Shown here: positions 25,529-34,993 of the stretch, piece after piece
Layout of the letters: each line of letters begins with the position of its first letter
Numbering within the stretch: position 1 is the stretch's first letter
Assembly: GCF_020782875.1 (NCBI RefSeq)
Contig: NZ_JAJGBN010000003.1
Span: forward strand, 62,001-126,000
From: Allomuricauda sp. M10
GTDB lineage: Bacteria; Bacteroidota; Bacteroidia; Flavobacteriales; Flavobacteriaceae
DNA: 64,000 nt
Direction of reading: 5' to 3'
Position numbers and translations under genes: made by a program
Notes under the pieces: generated by a model
Seen by the model: the letters and a program-made list of their open reading frames with translations, nothing else
The model's database searches: none
What the model was told of the DNA's origin: nothing

Positions 25529-26913
25529 GCTTTCATCTCCGCATAATATTGATAGAAATAAGGGATGGTCTCAATCCCTTTCAAGAAATTCCAAACCCCA
25601 AAATGCTCGTTGGGCGAATGGATGGCGTCGCTGTCCAGCCCAAATCCCAATAGAATGGTTTTGCTTTCCAATACCTTTTCAAATAGGGCAACAATTGGGA
25701 TACTGCCCCCGGTCCGTTGGGGTACGGGACTTTTACCAAATGTTTTTTCTATGGCTTTGGCTGCCGCTTGGTACCCATCACTATCAATAGGGGTCACATA
25801 AGCCTGACCACCATGGTGCGGGGTCACTTTCACTTTTACACTTTTGGGCGCAATGGAGGTAAAGTATTTGGTGAACAGGTCCGTGATCTCATGCCAATCC
25901 TGATTGGGCACCAAACGCATGGAAATTTTGGCATAGGCCTTACTGGCAATCACAGTTTTGGCGCCTTCACCGGTATAGCCGCCCCAAATACCGTTTACAT
26001 CCAACGTGGGTCGAATACCGAATCGTTCCGTGGTGGTATATCCTTTTTCACCATGCACATCGCCAATGTCTAAAGCTTTTTTGTACTCTTCTAGGTCGAA
26101 GGGAGCCTTGGCCATTTCAGCACGTTCCTCATCAGAAATGATCTGTACCTTATCATAAAATCCGGGAATGGTGATATGGTTGTTTTCGTCATGCATGGCG
26201 GCAATCATTTTGGCCAATACATTGATGGGATTCGGAGCTGCTCCGCCGTAAATTCCGGAATGCAGGTCGCGGTTGGCCCCGGTCACTTCCACTTCCACAT
26301 AACTCAGGCCACGCAAACCGGTGGTGATGGAAGGGTTTTGGTTGGAAATCATCCCGGTGTCGGAGATTAAAATGATATCATTCTTGAGTTTTTCCTTGTT
26401 TGCATCCAGAAAACCGGCCAAACTATCACTGCCGACCTCTTCCTCGCCCTCGATCATAAACTTGACATTGCAGGGCAATTGGTTGTTCTTGATCATAAAT
26501 TCCACCGCTTTCACGTGCATAAAAAACTGACCTTTATCGTCACAGGCACCACGGGCAAAAATGGCTCCATCTGGATGTTTTTCTGTTTTTTTAATGACGG
26601 GTTCAAACGGAGGGGAGTCCCAAAGGTTCATGGGGTCCGGTGGTTGTACATCATAGTGGCCATAGACCAGTACAGTGGGTAAATTGGGGTCGATGATCTT
26701 ATCGGCATAAACCACGGGATAGCCCTTGGTCTCACAAATCTCGGCATTGTCGCAACCCGCGTCGATCAAGGATTTTTCAACGGCCTTGGCAGTTTCCAGT
26801 ACATCGTGGGAATAAGCGGTATCCGCACTGATGGAGGGAAGTTTTAGCAGTTCAATAAGTTCGTTGATGAATCTGTCCTTGTTGGAGTGGATGTAGTTGT
26901 TGATGTCTTCCAT
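25525..26913 (-). CDS. M20-family dipeptidase
   Basis: This 462-residue zinc peptidase has the M20 metal-site pattern: GHYDVQPPD with His86 and Asp88, GACDDKGQF with the bridging Asp near 126, and the catalytic Glu in EGEEEVGS near 157. The insert length and DVQPP place it with CNDP/PepV-like dipeptidases that hydrolyse dipeptides in the cytosol. It is a single gene. Confidence 0.92.
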   Translation of the reverse strand: MEDINNYIHSNKDRFINELIELLKLPSISADTAYSHDVLETAKAVEKSLIDAGCDNAEICETKGYPVVYADKIIDPNLPTVLVYGHYDVQPPDPMNLWDSPPFEPVIKKTEKHPDGAIFARGACDDKGQFFMHVKAVEFMIKNNQLPCNVKFMIEGEEEVGSDSLAGFLDANKEKLKNDIILISDTGMISNQNPSITTGLRGLSYVEVEVTGANRDLHSGIYGGAAPNPINVLAKMIAAMHDENNHITIPGFYDKVQIISDEERAEMAKAPFDLEEYKKALDIGDVHGEKGYTTTERFGIRPTLDVNGIWGGYTGEGAKTVIASKAYAKISMRLVPNQDWHEITDLFTKYFTSIAPKSVKVKVTPHHGGQAYVTPIDSDGYQAAAKAIEKTFGKSPVPQRTGGSIPIVALFEKVLESKTILLGFGLDSDAIHSPNEHFGVWNFLKGIETIPYFYQYYAEMKA

Positions 26914-26970
26914 AAATGTGTTAAAAACGACCCTAAAAGTACAAAAAACAAGTTTTTAAAGGTATCAGAT

Positions 26971-26999
26971 TTGCAAATCGGAAAATTGATTTATATTTG
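26971..26999 (+). promoter_or_regulatory. Promoter of tRNA-Leu
   Basis: TTG (26971-26973), an 18-bp spacer and TATATTTG (26992-26999) make an exact Bacteroidota promoter, 11 bp before the mature tRNA 5' end. Confidence 0.75.
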
Positions 27000-27010
27000 C
27001 ACTCCTTTCC

Positions 27011-27095
27011 GCGGATGTGGTGGAACTGGTAGACACGCTAGACTTAGGATCTAGTGCCGCAAGGTGTGCAGGTTCGATTCCTGTCATCCGCACCA
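27011..27095 (+). tRNA. tRNA-Leu, anticodon TAG
   Basis: The acceptor arms GCGGATG (27011-27017) and CATCCGC (27085-27091) pair perfectly. The anticodon stem CTAGA/TCTAG encloses the loop CTTAGGA with anticodon TAG. The T-arm reads GCAGGTTCGATTCCTGT, and CCA is encoded at 27093-27095. The long variable arm (TGCCGCAAGGTGT) is of the class II type expected for leucine. Confidence 0.97.
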
Positions 27096-27102
27096 AAGAT
27101 AG

Positions 27103-27128
27103 AAGCTCCTTTTTCGGGAGCTTTTTTT
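27103..27128 (+). terminator. Terminator of tRNA-Leu
   Basis: AAGCTCC (27103-27109) pairs with GGAGCTT (27117-27123), and a run of T follows to 27128. It is placed 8 bp after the tRNA. Confidence 0.85.
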
Positions 27129-27159
27129 ATGCCTTGTAATGAGCTGATAGTTCTTTGGC

Positions 27160-28293
27160 TTAATCCCTCGCTAAATACAGATACCCTTGGTATTCTAATT
27201 TCAAGTCATCCATATCCACTAGATAAAAATAGACCCCAGAGGGTAGCCCACTGCTTCTACTAATGACCAAATCTCCTGTGTTGGCAAAGCCATTGAATTC
27301 GTTGGTGTAGTTTTTCTTTTCAAATACGAGTAGGCCATTGCGGTCAAAAATGAGGACACGGTTGTTCAGGGATTGAGCGAGTTCTTCAAAATGAAGAAAA
27401 TCGTTGACCCCATCACCATTGGGGGTAAGAAGATGATTGCCCAAATCCGGAAAAATTTCAGGTAAGTGTAATGATCCAAAGGTTAGGACCTCATAATCGT
27501 TCGGAACAAAAGAAGCTGAGGCGGCAAACCCCTGATTAAGGTCGCCAACGGCTGAGTCCCCTAAATTGACCCATTGGTTTTGGGCCTTACTCCACCCTAC
27601 AATGGTAACGGCTTCCACTTGATCGGTGATCAGGGAAAGTTGACTGCGATTGTTCCAGGAAATTTGAATGGTGGAGGGGACCGAGCCTTCCAACTGCCAA
27701 AACTCTTGGTCACTGATGTTTTCTAAAATGGTATTGTCGAAAACGGAAGTCAAGAAACCTGCATCGTTGGCATTTCCGAAGAAATAAATACACTGGGCAG
27801 TGCTGTTGACGCCTTCCGAGTTGATGATCAAGGGCCTCAATTGTTCGGCATCGCCAACGGGAAAAATAAAGTTTTGCTTGTTGGAAACAGATGCAAGTCC
27901 ATCCACTTTGGATAGATTTTGTGATCCCGTGTGGAATGTATCAGAAAGAAACTGCAAGGAAACAAAAGGATCCGAACGGGTTCCCACATCGCCCAGAATA
28001 AAGTTCATATTGTTGGTCAACGCCATCGAAACCTGAAGTTCCAATCCATTGTCGGCCAACAGTTCCACATCCTGAAAAACAGGAGGGAACAGCCCAGAAA
28101 GGCTCAACGAGCCATCGTTGTAAAATCCGGCAAGTCCCTGGTTGTCATCAAAAACCCCATCGTTGATCAAATTGGAATGAAAACCCAAACTACCTTGATC
28201 ATGAATCTTGAGCATGCCCCAATTTCGGGTGCCTTCCTGTGCGTTCACAAATAAGAAACCTATCATGAAGAAAAGTATCCATCCTTTTTTCAT
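27160..28293 (-). CDS. Secreted protein with a gliding-motility-type C-terminal domain
   Basis: This 377-residue protein has a signal peptide (to about residue 18) and a beta-rich central part. Its C-terminal domain of about 85 residues has LLTPNGDGVNDFLHF, VLIFDRNGLLVFE and LPSGVYFYLVD, the signature of the gliding-motility-associated (CHU_C-type) domain that directs export through the type IX secretion system. It is the last gene of a leftward run of four secreted proteins and the only one with this C-terminal signal, so it may anchor or display the others. Confidence 0.87.
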   Translation of the reverse strand: MKKGWILFFMIGFLFVNAQEGTRNWGMLKIHDQGSLGFHSNLINDGVFDDNQGLAGFYNDGSLSLSGLFPPVFQDVELLADNGLELQVSMALTNNMNFILGDVGTRSDPFVSLQFLSDTFHTGSQNLSKVDGLASVSNKQNFIFPVGDAEQLRPLIINSEGVNSTAQCIYFFGNANDAGFLTSVFDNTILENISDQEFWQLEGSVPSTIQISWNNRSQLSLITDQVEAVTIVGWSKAQNQWVNLGDSAVGDLNQGFAASASFVPNDYEVLTFGSLHLPEIFPDLGNHLLTPNGDGVNDFLHFEELAQSLNNRVLIFDRNGLLVFEKKNYTNEFNGFANTGDLVISRSSGLPSGVYFYLVDMDDLKLEYQGYLYLARD

Positions 28294-28297
28294 GACA

Positions 28298-29242
28298 TCA
28301 GCGTAATTTATTGATCACAAAACTGGAACTCCCACTACCGTTCAACCGGACGGTGCCAATGTTGGCTTCCCGGTAGGCCAAAATGGAAATGACATCACTG
28401 GCGCTCAGTTGCAAAATTTCACTTAAATGCACACTGGCTTCCCGTTGTCCATTATTAAAACTGATATGGCCAGATGCCCCATAAGCACTCGCTGGAGTTC
28501 CGTTTATGGCAATCCGGACGTATACATTGGTGTCAAATTCGTTGAGATTGAGGGCACTATCATCAATGCCCAAGAGTGCTACGTTCAGTCTGATGTCATA
28601 TCTGCCTGCCTCTTTCACAACCAGCGTGTTGCCACTAACTTCATACAGATTGGTGCCATCGTCCACATAAGTGTTGGAACCGAAAATGGGCACCACCGTA
28701 CCATCCACGTTGAGGTTGGTTGTTGTATTGGTGTTGGTCCATCGGCCTCCATAATTTACCTTGGAGGTGTGTAGTATTCCGCCGGAATCTACCTTGACGA
28801 TTTCATCGGAACTGCTTGCATAATCAAGACTGCCGATTCTTGCATAACCTTCCACATCTAGGGACTGGCTGGGGGTTGAAGTGCCAATGCCCAATCGTTT
28901 GTTGCTATTGTCCCAAAAAAGTTGATCATTATCCTGGGTGGGTATGCCATCCGAGCCAGCAAAGAAGACGGAACCGGGAATTCCCGTAAAAGTCAATGCG
29001 GCCCAAGCGGAGCCATTCCAAATTTTTACCACTTGTCGGTCCGCATCCGACGTATCAAACCAAATATCGTTCAATACGGGATTTGATGGGGTTGCACTTC
29101 CAATATTTGTAGTAGTGTTCCTTACCGTTATTTTGGTTCCCTTATTGTCGATACTCCGGTGTTCCTGACCATGGGCCATCTCGCACAGACCGAGAAGGAA
29201 TGCGAAGACGATGATTGTTTTTAGGGTAAGGAATACCTTCAT
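28298..29242 (-). CDS. Secreted fibre-like protein
   Basis: ATG 29242 gives 314 residues with a signal peptide; a TTG two codons upstream is not favoured. After NKGTKITVRNTTTNIG comes DIWFDTSDADRQVVKIWNGSAW, then LGIGTSTPSQSLDVEGYARIG, a tail-fibre-like phrase common in Bacteroidota surface proteins. The C-terminal 150 residues look like a C1q/TNF-like beta domain. The gene starts the DNKGT-type module also seen in the next gene upstream. Four bases separate it from the gliding-domain gene. An adhesive or surface structural role is inferred. Confidence 0.72.
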   Translation of the reverse strand: MKVFLTLKTIIVFAFLLGLCEMAHGQEHRSIDNKGTKITVRNTTTNIGSATPSNPVLNDIWFDTSDADRQVVKIWNGSAWAALTFTGIPGSVFFAGSDGIPTQDNDQLFWDNSNKRLGIGTSTPSQSLDVEGYARIGSLDYASSSDEIVKVDSGGILHTSKVNYGGRWTNTNTTTNLNVDGTVVPIFGSNTYVDDGTNLYEVSGNTLVVKEAGRYDIRLNVALLGIDDSALNLNEFDTNVYVRIAINGTPASAYGASGHISFNNGQREASVHLSEILQLSASDVISILAYREANIGTVRLNGSGSSSFVINKLR

Positions 29243-29341
29243 AGACAATGGATTATTGGGGTCTGATCCCGTTTTTGCAAGGGGAAATTGCCTGGCATCA
29301 AGATTAAGAGCTAGGCTTAAATTTGTTCAGGAAAGCGTATG

Positions 29342-30034
29342 TTATTTAACGTACTGCACTTCAATAACATCCCCTGCATAAACCGCCCAATCGTTCGGGG
29401 CACTTCCGCCAGGAACCAAAGTAACCGTTGAGGATGCGATGGTATAATCCACATTGGCCAATAATTTAGCGCCATTGCGGTACACCCAAACCTGACTGTA
29501 CGCGGGGAGCGTGGGACTACCTGTTAAGGCATAAGCTGTTTGCCCGGCAGTTGCGGTAAAGCTCTCATGACCACTTTGGATTAGGTTAAGGTCCGCGGCC
29601 AAAAGTTTTTTGATGGCCCCAGTGGCCTCATCACGAACCAGAATGGTGTACCCGGTTCCGGTTCCATGGTCGGAACCCGTTGTAGCATCGGTAGAAGCGG
29701 TTTCCGAAGAGATCAAATCAATTCCATCCAATCCGAATACGTTTCCGTCCACATCAATGAAGGTATCATCGGTCAAAGTGCCGCCCAATTGCCAAGTAGT
29801 CGTGGTAACATTGTTGGTAGTGTTGGAAAGCATTGTAATGCCATTTTGGGTTTGAAGGTACTTGATGGTACCTTTATTGTCTACAACGCGAACCGATCCG
29901 CCGGTTGTCGTGGTTCCGGGAACAATGTCAGCATTTTTGGTGACATCCCCTGAGGTCTGTTGGGCTTGTACGGCACCAAAATAGAACAGTGCTGAGCACA
30001 GGAAAGTGATTTTAGAAATTGTTGAAGTCTTCAT
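29342..30034 (-). CDS. Secreted surface protein of unknown function
   Basis: The 230-residue protein has a signal peptide to about residue 25. It shares the DNKGTIKYLQ module with its downstream neighbour and, at its C-terminus, a VYRNGAKLL...DVIEVQYVK segment with its upstream neighbour. Thr, Gly and Ser are abundant. No enzyme motif is present. It lies 99 bp upstream of the fibre-like gene and is probably in the same operon. Confidence 0.7.
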   Translation of the reverse strand: MKTSTISKITFLCSALFYFGAVQAQQTSGDVTKNADIVPGTTTTGGSVRVVDNKGTIKYLQTQNGITMLSNTTNNVTTTTWQLGGTLTDDTFIDVDGNVFGLDGIDLISSETASTDATTGSDHGTGTGYTILVRDEATGAIKKLLAADLNLIQSGHESFTATAGQTAYALTGSPTLPAYSQVWVYRNGAKLLANVDYTIASSTVTLVPGGSAPNDWAVYAGDVIEVQYVK

Positions 30035-30078
30035 AATGATAGGTGTTTAATTAATTGCTGATTACATGTATTATAAGT

Positions 30079-30576
30079 TTAGAGGAGTTGAACAATCTTG
30101 ATTTCGTCGTTATCAAAACAGACTACATTGGGTTCCAATTGGATGATGTTCGTCCCAATGGCAGTGAAATTTATTTTAATGCCATTTCGGTATACATCTA
30201 TTTTATGGATATCGGTAATAGTCTGTGGTGTTGTAAATTGATTTTGCCCGTTACTGGCTATTACTATGGATTCTGCCCGTTGTACCAAGGTATTGGTTTG
30301 TCTACCGTTATCACAAAGGCTTTTCCAGTCCTGCCCATTAAAAACATATATACAATTGGAATCCGTATTGTAGACGAGTGCTCCATGAAGTGGTGTTATG
30401 GTATTCATTTGGGCAGTGCTTACCCTGGTCAGGACCAAGGCTCGTTGTGTGCTTTCCAGTTCTAACAGGGATGATGGGTCAATAGCCTGCAGGTTCTCCC
30501 CAATTTTAACTTGGGAGAATAGGAACGAAGTGCCGAAAAGCAACAACCACACAATACCAACGGGTCTGATTTTCAT
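30079..30576 (-). CDS. Secreted tail-fibre-like protein
   Basis: The 165-residue protein has a signal peptide to about residue 21. The mature part opens with IDPSSLLELESTQRALVLTR and then GALVYNTDSNCIYVFNGQDW, phrases typical of Bacteroidota fibre or adhesin modules. Its C-terminus (DVYRNGIKI...DEIKIVQLL) is paralogous to that of the next gene. It is first of four in the leftward run. A TAAGTAA-AATA-TTACTTA palindrome lies upstream at 30593-30610. Confidence 0.7.
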   Translation of the reverse strand: MKIRPVGIVWLLLFGTSFLFSQVKIGENLQAIDPSSLLELESTQRALVLTRVSTAQMNTITPLHGALVYNTDSNCIYVFNGQDWKSLCDNGRQTNTLVQRAESIVIASNGQNQFTTPQTITDIHKIDVYRNGIKINFTAIGTNIIQLEPNVVCFDNDEIKIVQLL

Positions 30577-31144
30577 AATTCTACAGAATATGTAAGTAAA
30601 ATATTACTTATTTGAAAGTAGATAAAGGCTTGATGGATAGCATTATTTTGTTGTATAATAGTGAAAAAATGTAGTTAAGCAATTAATAATTAATGTCTTA
30701 AATGTTAATATAAGACTTTAAATCATGGTTTTTCTAATGGTGTTGGTTTTCAAAAAATGGATTTTAAGAAAGAGAAGTAAAGCTTGAAACGCATAAATTG
30801 TTCTTACAAAACCAATTATTTTAATTCAGATATTCGTAATAAATCGATATAAAAATGAAAAATATTGAATTATGTGTATTATTTTATGAAAAAAAATAAA
30901 TATCTTTAATCGTTGTGTGCTCCTATATCAGCAATTTTCGGGAAACCACGATAAACTGACGGTTTTTTACTTTCGAGTATCGTTATGAAACCTTGGGGGT
31001 AGAAGTAAATAGAGTTTGTTTACCTATTCAATTTTGCAATAAAATATTGAATTTGGAGTTGTACTTTCTGTCAACTATCGTTTTTTTATCGATATTTAGC
31101 GCACTCAAACTAAAAACTAACTTAATTTATTTTTGCCAGACACT
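30577..31144. other. AT-rich intergenic region, no gene seen
   Basis: These 568 bp separate the leftward surface-protein run from the rightward two-component genes. No open reading frame of note and no RNA gene is visible. The only structure is the palindrome at 30593-30610 (TAAGTAA, 4-bp gap, TTACTTA) and, at the far end, TATTTTTG (31128-31135) just before the response-regulator start. Both sets of genes must take their promoters from here. Confidence 0.5.
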
Positions 31145-31534
31145 ATGTACAAGGAAATTTATTTGGTAGATGACGAAGATCTAGTAAACACGGTGAATGC
31201 AATCCATTTTAGAAGGATGGGGATGGAAGATAGGGTGAAGAGCTTTACCAATCCTGAACTGGCCCTTGACGATCTTCGGTTTAGGGAAAACCCCAATACA
31301 AAAACATTGATCCTATTGGACATCAACATGCCGGAAATGAGTGGTTTCGAATTCTTGGAATTCATGATGCTCGAAGATTTCCCCGAATCCAATGAAGTGT
31401 TGCTTGTAACCTCTTCGGAATCCGATGCCGACAAGGAAGAGGCGAAGAAATATAAAAAATATGTAAAGGAATTCATTACCAAGCCTTTGCAGATTGCCCA
31501 CTTGGAGGATTACCTTCAGGGTTCCTACAAATAA
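31145..31534 (+). CDS. Single-domain CheY-like response regulator
   Basis: ATG 31145 gives 129 residues (a TTG four codons earlier is possible but lies in a -7-like box). The receiver domain is complete: the acidic pair DDED near the N-terminus, the phospho-acceptor Asp59 in LLDINMPEMSG, the Thr/Ser of LLVTSSES and the Lys of FITKPL. There is no output domain, so it acts through protein contact or as a phosphate shuttle. The histidine kinase 58 bp downstream is the likely partner. Confidence 0.92.
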   Translation: MYKEIYLVDDEDLVNTVNAIHFRRMGMEDRVKSFTNPELALDDLRFRENPNTKTLILLDINMPEMSGFEFLEFMMLEDFPESNEVLLVTSSESDADKEEAKKYKKYVKEFITKPLQIAHLEDYLQGSYK

Positions 31535-31592
31535 TAAGTCAAAGATTTGTAAATTTCCATAGTCCAAAAGCTGAAATTCAACATTTTGAACA

Positions 31593-33044
31593 GTGAAAGA
31601 AAAACAGATACTTATTCATAACAAGATAGAAATTGTTGAGGATAGAGGTGACGTTGTGTGGGCAATGGATAACGATTACAAGTTAACCGCTTTCAATACC
31701 TCATTCGAACAAAGATTGAGGGATGAGCATTTGGGCGATGCCGCCAAGGGGATGGATCTTCGCACCATTTATGGTAAGGGCGTATTCTTCAGTCCGTGTG
31801 AAAAGGGATGCGAAAAGGCCCTGAATAGATATGCCACCTCTTCGGAACATACCTTTTCACAGAACGGTAGTACGGTCATTCATGAGTTCAAATTCCAACC
31901 TTTTATGGATAGCACGGGCAACGTGATCGGTTGTTGTATCTGGCAGAAAGATGTGACCCAAGAGGTGAACAACATCCATCAGTTGGAAGATAGCCAACAA
32001 AAATATCGAGAAGCTCAAGAAATGACCAATTTGGGCCACTGGCATTGGGATATGGAAAAGGATGAGATTACTTGGTCCGACCAGTTGTACCACATTTTTG
32101 GGCAGATACCAGGGCAATTTGAAGCCAATTATGATGCCGTAATGAGTATTGTCCACCCAGAGGACAAACTGGCCTTTAATGAAGACGTGGAGCGCAGCAT
32201 CAATAAAAATGTGCTTCATGACATTGTGCATCGTATTATAGTGAACAAAGATGAAATACGCTACCTGCATCAAAAAGGAAAGCCTTATTTCAATGAAAAC
32301 GGTGTGCCTATCCGTATGTCGGGAACTACGCAGGATGTTACCAAAGATGTCTTGACCAATCAACAGGTGGTTCAACAGAACAACGAACTACAAAACTTTG
32401 TAAGGATCATATCCCATAATTTAAGGGGTCCCATTTCCAATTTGTTGATGTTGTGTAAGATTTATGACTGGGGAATCCATGACATGAATGACGACATCAT
32501 GAAAAAAATTGAACATACCACTGAGGCGTTGGATCAGACCATAAAAGACCTGAACCTTTCCTTGTCCTTAAAACGGGTGGACAAGGAACAGTTTAAGGAA
32601 GTCAGGTTGAAGGAGGTCATGAAAGATGTGGACGGTCTGTTGTTCGATGAGATTGAAAAGAAAAAGGCTATCATCCAGACCAATTTTTCTCAAGTTGAAG
32701 TCATCAAAGGGATAAAAAGTTATTTCAGCAATATTTTTTACAACCTCATTATCAATGCATTGCATTATTCCCAAGAAGATGAACGACCTCTCATAAAACT
32801 TTCCACAGAAGATACAGAAACGGAAGTGATCCTAAGGGTTTCCGACAATGGTATCGGAATTGAACTGACCCCGGAAAAGGAACGCAAGATCTTCGACATG
32901 TATGGAAGGTTGAGCGGTGCCACCGAAGGTAAGGGATTGGGACTTTATTTGGTGAAGACCCAAGTGGAGGCCATGGATGGTAAAATTGAGGTGAAAAGTA
33001 AAAAGGATGTAGGGACCACCTTCATCCTGCATTTCCCAAAATAG
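31593..33044 (+). CDS. PAS-domain sensor histidine kinase, soluble
   Basis: The 483-residue protein starts at GTG 31593. A PAS-like domain (about 15-125) contains CxxxC (CEKGC near residue 71). A PAS_3 domain follows (about 140-255, NLGHWHWDMEKDEITWSD). The HisKA box is ISHNLRGPISN with His275. An HATPase domain has N-box YNLIINALHYS, DNGIGI and GKGLGLYLV. There are no membrane segments, so the signal is cytosolic. The lack of the usual HE/HD pair after His (HN here) is the HWE-like or Bacteroidota PAS-kinase variant. Confidence 0.9.
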   Translation: MKEKQILIHNKIEIVEDRGDVVWAMDNDYKLTAFNTSFEQRLRDEHLGDAAKGMDLRTIYGKGVFFSPCEKGCEKALNRYATSSEHTFSQNGSTVIHEFKFQPFMDSTGNVIGCCIWQKDVTQEVNNIHQLEDSQQKYREAQEMTNLGHWHWDMEKDEITWSDQLYHIFGQIPGQFEANYDAVMSIVHPEDKLAFNEDVERSINKNVLHDIVHRIIVNKDEIRYLHQKGKPYFNENGVPIRMSGTTQDVTKDVLTNQQVVQQNNELQNFVRIISHNLRGPISNLLMLCKIYDWGIHDMNDDIMKKIEHTTEALDQTIKDLNLSLSLKRVDKEQFKEVRLKEVMKDVDGLLFDEIEKKKAIIQTNFSQVEVIKGIKSYFSNIFYNLIINALHYSQEDERPLIKLSTEDTETEVILRVSDNGIGIELTPEKERKIFDMYGRLSGATEGKGLGLYLVKTQVEAMDGKIEVKSKKDVGTTFILHFPK

Positions 33045-33058
33045 AAATCCCCCCTATT

Positions 33059-33994
33059 TTAAAAAGGCAGTTGGGACAGATCAACATTTCCACCGGAAAT
33101 GATGATGCCTATATTTTTTCTGGCAAATTTTTCTTTTTGTTGTAATACTGCAGCCAAGGCAACGGCACTGGAAGGTTCACATACAATTTTGAGTCGTTCC
33201 CAAATAAGGTGCATGGCGACAATGATCTCCTCTTCCGTTACCCTGATGATTTCATCCACATATTTCAAAATGAGGGGAAAATTACGGTCGCCCAACTGGG
33301 TTTTTAAACCATCCGCAATGGTATTGGCCGTTTCATTGGTTTCAATTTGGCCGCTCATTAGCGATCGGTATGCATCGTCACAAGCCAAGGGTTCGCCCCC
33401 AATCGTTTTGCAATGCTTCCCAAAATAATGGGCTGCAAGGGCCGTGCCTGCAATCAATCCGCCACCACCAACAGGGGTCACCACATAATCAAGATCAGGT
33501 TGGGTCTCCAACAATTCCACACAAGCGGTACCCTGTCCTAAAATAACCTGGTCGTCATTGGATGGGTGTATAAAAGTAGCCCCATATCGGTCTTCAATAC
33601 TTTTGGATTCGCGTTCCCGTGCTTCCAAAGTAGGCTCACATTCTATCACCATGCCGCCATAACCTCTAACCGCGTCCTTTTTTACTTGTGGAGCGGTATT
33701 GGGCATCACAATATAGGCCTTCACTCCCAAGCCTTGTGCCGCCAAGGAAAGAGCCTGGGCAAAATTGCCCGAGGAATGTGTTACCACTCCGTTCTTTTTT
33801 TGTTCCGCCGTAAGTTGCATGATGGCGTTGGCTGCCCCACGCATTTTAAAAGCGCCCATCCTTTGGAAGTTTTCACACTTGAAATAGAGTTGCGCGCCTA
33901 CCATTTCATTGATCAATCGGGAAGTAAGCACAGGGGTAATGTGGATAAAAGGTTTTATCCGTTCGTGGCAGTCGATAAGGTCTTGCTTGGTCAT
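33059..33994 (-). CDS. PLP-dependent threonine/serine dehydratase or serine racemase
   Basis: This 311-residue fold-type II PLP enzyme has the Schiff-base Lys50 in GAFKMRGA, the substrate loop SSGN (74-77) and the phosphate-binding GGGGLIAG near 176. The length (no ACT regulatory domain) fits catabolic threonine ammonia-lyase or serine racemase rather than biosynthetic IlvA. It would make 2-oxobutanoate or pyruvate, or D-serine; sequence alone does not decide. It lies downstream of uspA on the same strand but behind a terminator. Confidence 0.88.
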   Translation of the reverse strand: MTKQDLIDCHERIKPFIHITPVLTSRLINEMVGAQLYFKCENFQRMGAFKMRGAANAIMQLTAEQKKNGVVTHSSGNFAQALSLAAQGLGVKAYIVMPNTAPQVKKDAVRGYGGMVIECEPTLEARERESKSIEDRYGATFIHPSNDDQVILGQGTACVELLETQPDLDYVVTPVGGGGLIAGTALAAHYFGKHCKTIGGEPLACDDAYRSLMSGQIETNETANTIADGLKTQLGDRNFPLILKYVDEIIRVTEEEIIVAMHLIWERLKIVCEPSSAVALAAVLQQKEKFARKNIGIIISGGNVDLSQLPF

Positions 33995-34003
33995 GATAAA
34001 AAA

Positions 34004-34040
34004 TTAAGCCCGGATTTGACAATACAAAATCCGGGCTTAA
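34004..34040 (-). terminator. Strong hairpin terminator between uspA and the dehydratase
   Basis: TTAAGCCCGGATTT (34004-34017) and AAATCCGGGCTTAA (34027-34040) form a perfect 14-bp stem with a 9-nt loop. It ends the leftward uspA message 20 bp after its stop. Confidence 0.8.
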
Positions 34041-34060
34041 AGATAGGAAGGGACGCTCAA

Positions 34061-34972
34061 TTAATGATGGGATTCCATCTTTTGTTCCTCTTCCTGTTCC
34101 TCTTCGATGGAAATGCCTTCCATGCCCAATTCCGGAATCACCAACAAGGGAATCTGCGTATGGAACGCCGTTCTTTTGATGATAGGTTCCCTGGTCATTT
34201 TTTCCATATAGCTGTGCTGATAATTCAGCAGGGCCAACAAATGGATGTCCAGCTCTTTGGAGAACATCTCCAAAGTGTGGGAAACGGAGTTAAGTTCGGA
34301 AACGGTATGCACATAATGTTCCACATCGCCCAAATACCTTCTCAACATGTTCAGGTTGAACTGTTGCAGTTCAGATAGGGCTTTTATCCCATATTGTACA
34401 TGGACTATCCGAATGGTGGCTTTGAACATTTTGGCCATTTCCAGTAAAGGAGATAGCTCAGAAGTGGTATAAAACCTATTGAAATCGGTGGCAAAGGCAA
34501 TCTCCGAAGGGGTTACAAATTCAAAATTATAGGGGATGGCCAAAATGGGGCATTTTTTGGTGCTCTTGATGATACGCACCGTATTGCTTCCCATAAAAAC
34601 TTCATCCACACCCGAAGCTCCCTTGGTTCCTGTTACCACTAAATGGATGCCCAAGGTCTCCACAATATCTTTTACTTCTTCCATCAACAGATTGAAGGAA
34701 GAAATTGTCTCAAACGTATGGTTGGGATTACCATACTTACTTTTTATACGGGCAACGGTTTTCTGTAATCCTCGTTCAGAACTCTCCCTCACCGCATCAA
34801 CAATACGAACGCCATCCACCATTTTCGCCATAAAACGGCTACTCGGAATCACCGGGGTGTAGGTATTGAGTAGATAAAAAGTACAACGTTTGTTGCGGAA
34901 CAATTGCATGGCATAGTCGATGGCATTCCATGCGTTTTCCGAAAAATCCGTAGGTATTAAAATCTTTTGCAT
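34061..34972 (-). CDS. Universal stress protein, tandem UspA domains
   Basis: The 303-residue protein has two UspA domains. The first has the nucleotide-binding pattern TGTKGASGVDEVFMGSNT near residue 114. The second (about 155-285) is degenerate, lacking the glycine motif. A Glu-rich tail ends in SHH. Usp proteins aid survival under energy or oxygen stress. The gene is preceded at exactly the regulon spacing by the perfect palindrome TGACAATTGTCA, and it lies back to back with the Fnr-type regulator gene (35053), transcribed in the same direction. Confidence 0.9.
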   Translation of the reverse strand: MQKILIPTDFSENAWNAIDYAMQLFRNKRCTFYLLNTYTPVIPSSRFMAKMVDGVRIVDAVRESSERGLQKTVARIKSKYGNPNHTFETISSFNLLMEEVKDIVETLGIHLVVTGTKGASGVDEVFMGSNTVRIIKSTKKCPILAIPYNFEFVTPSEIAFATDFNRFYTTSELSPLLEMAKMFKATIRIVHVQYGIKALSELQQFNLNMLRRYLGDVEHYVHTVSELNSVSHTLEMFSKELDIHLLALLNYQHSYMEKMTREPIIKRTAFHTQIPLLVIPELGMEGISIEEEQEEEQKMESHH

Positions 34973-34993
34973 CTGACTAAGAATATGATGCGA

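Noticed and set aside
27011..30576. tRNA-Leu as the attachment site of an island carrying the surface-protein genes
   Set aside because: No second copy of the tRNA 3' end and no integrase were seen, and base composition of the cluster matches the surroundings.
27160..30576. Fibre-like genes as a prophage remnant
   Set aside because: All four have Sec signal peptides and one has a type IX-type C-terminal domain; there are no phage structural or packaging genes.
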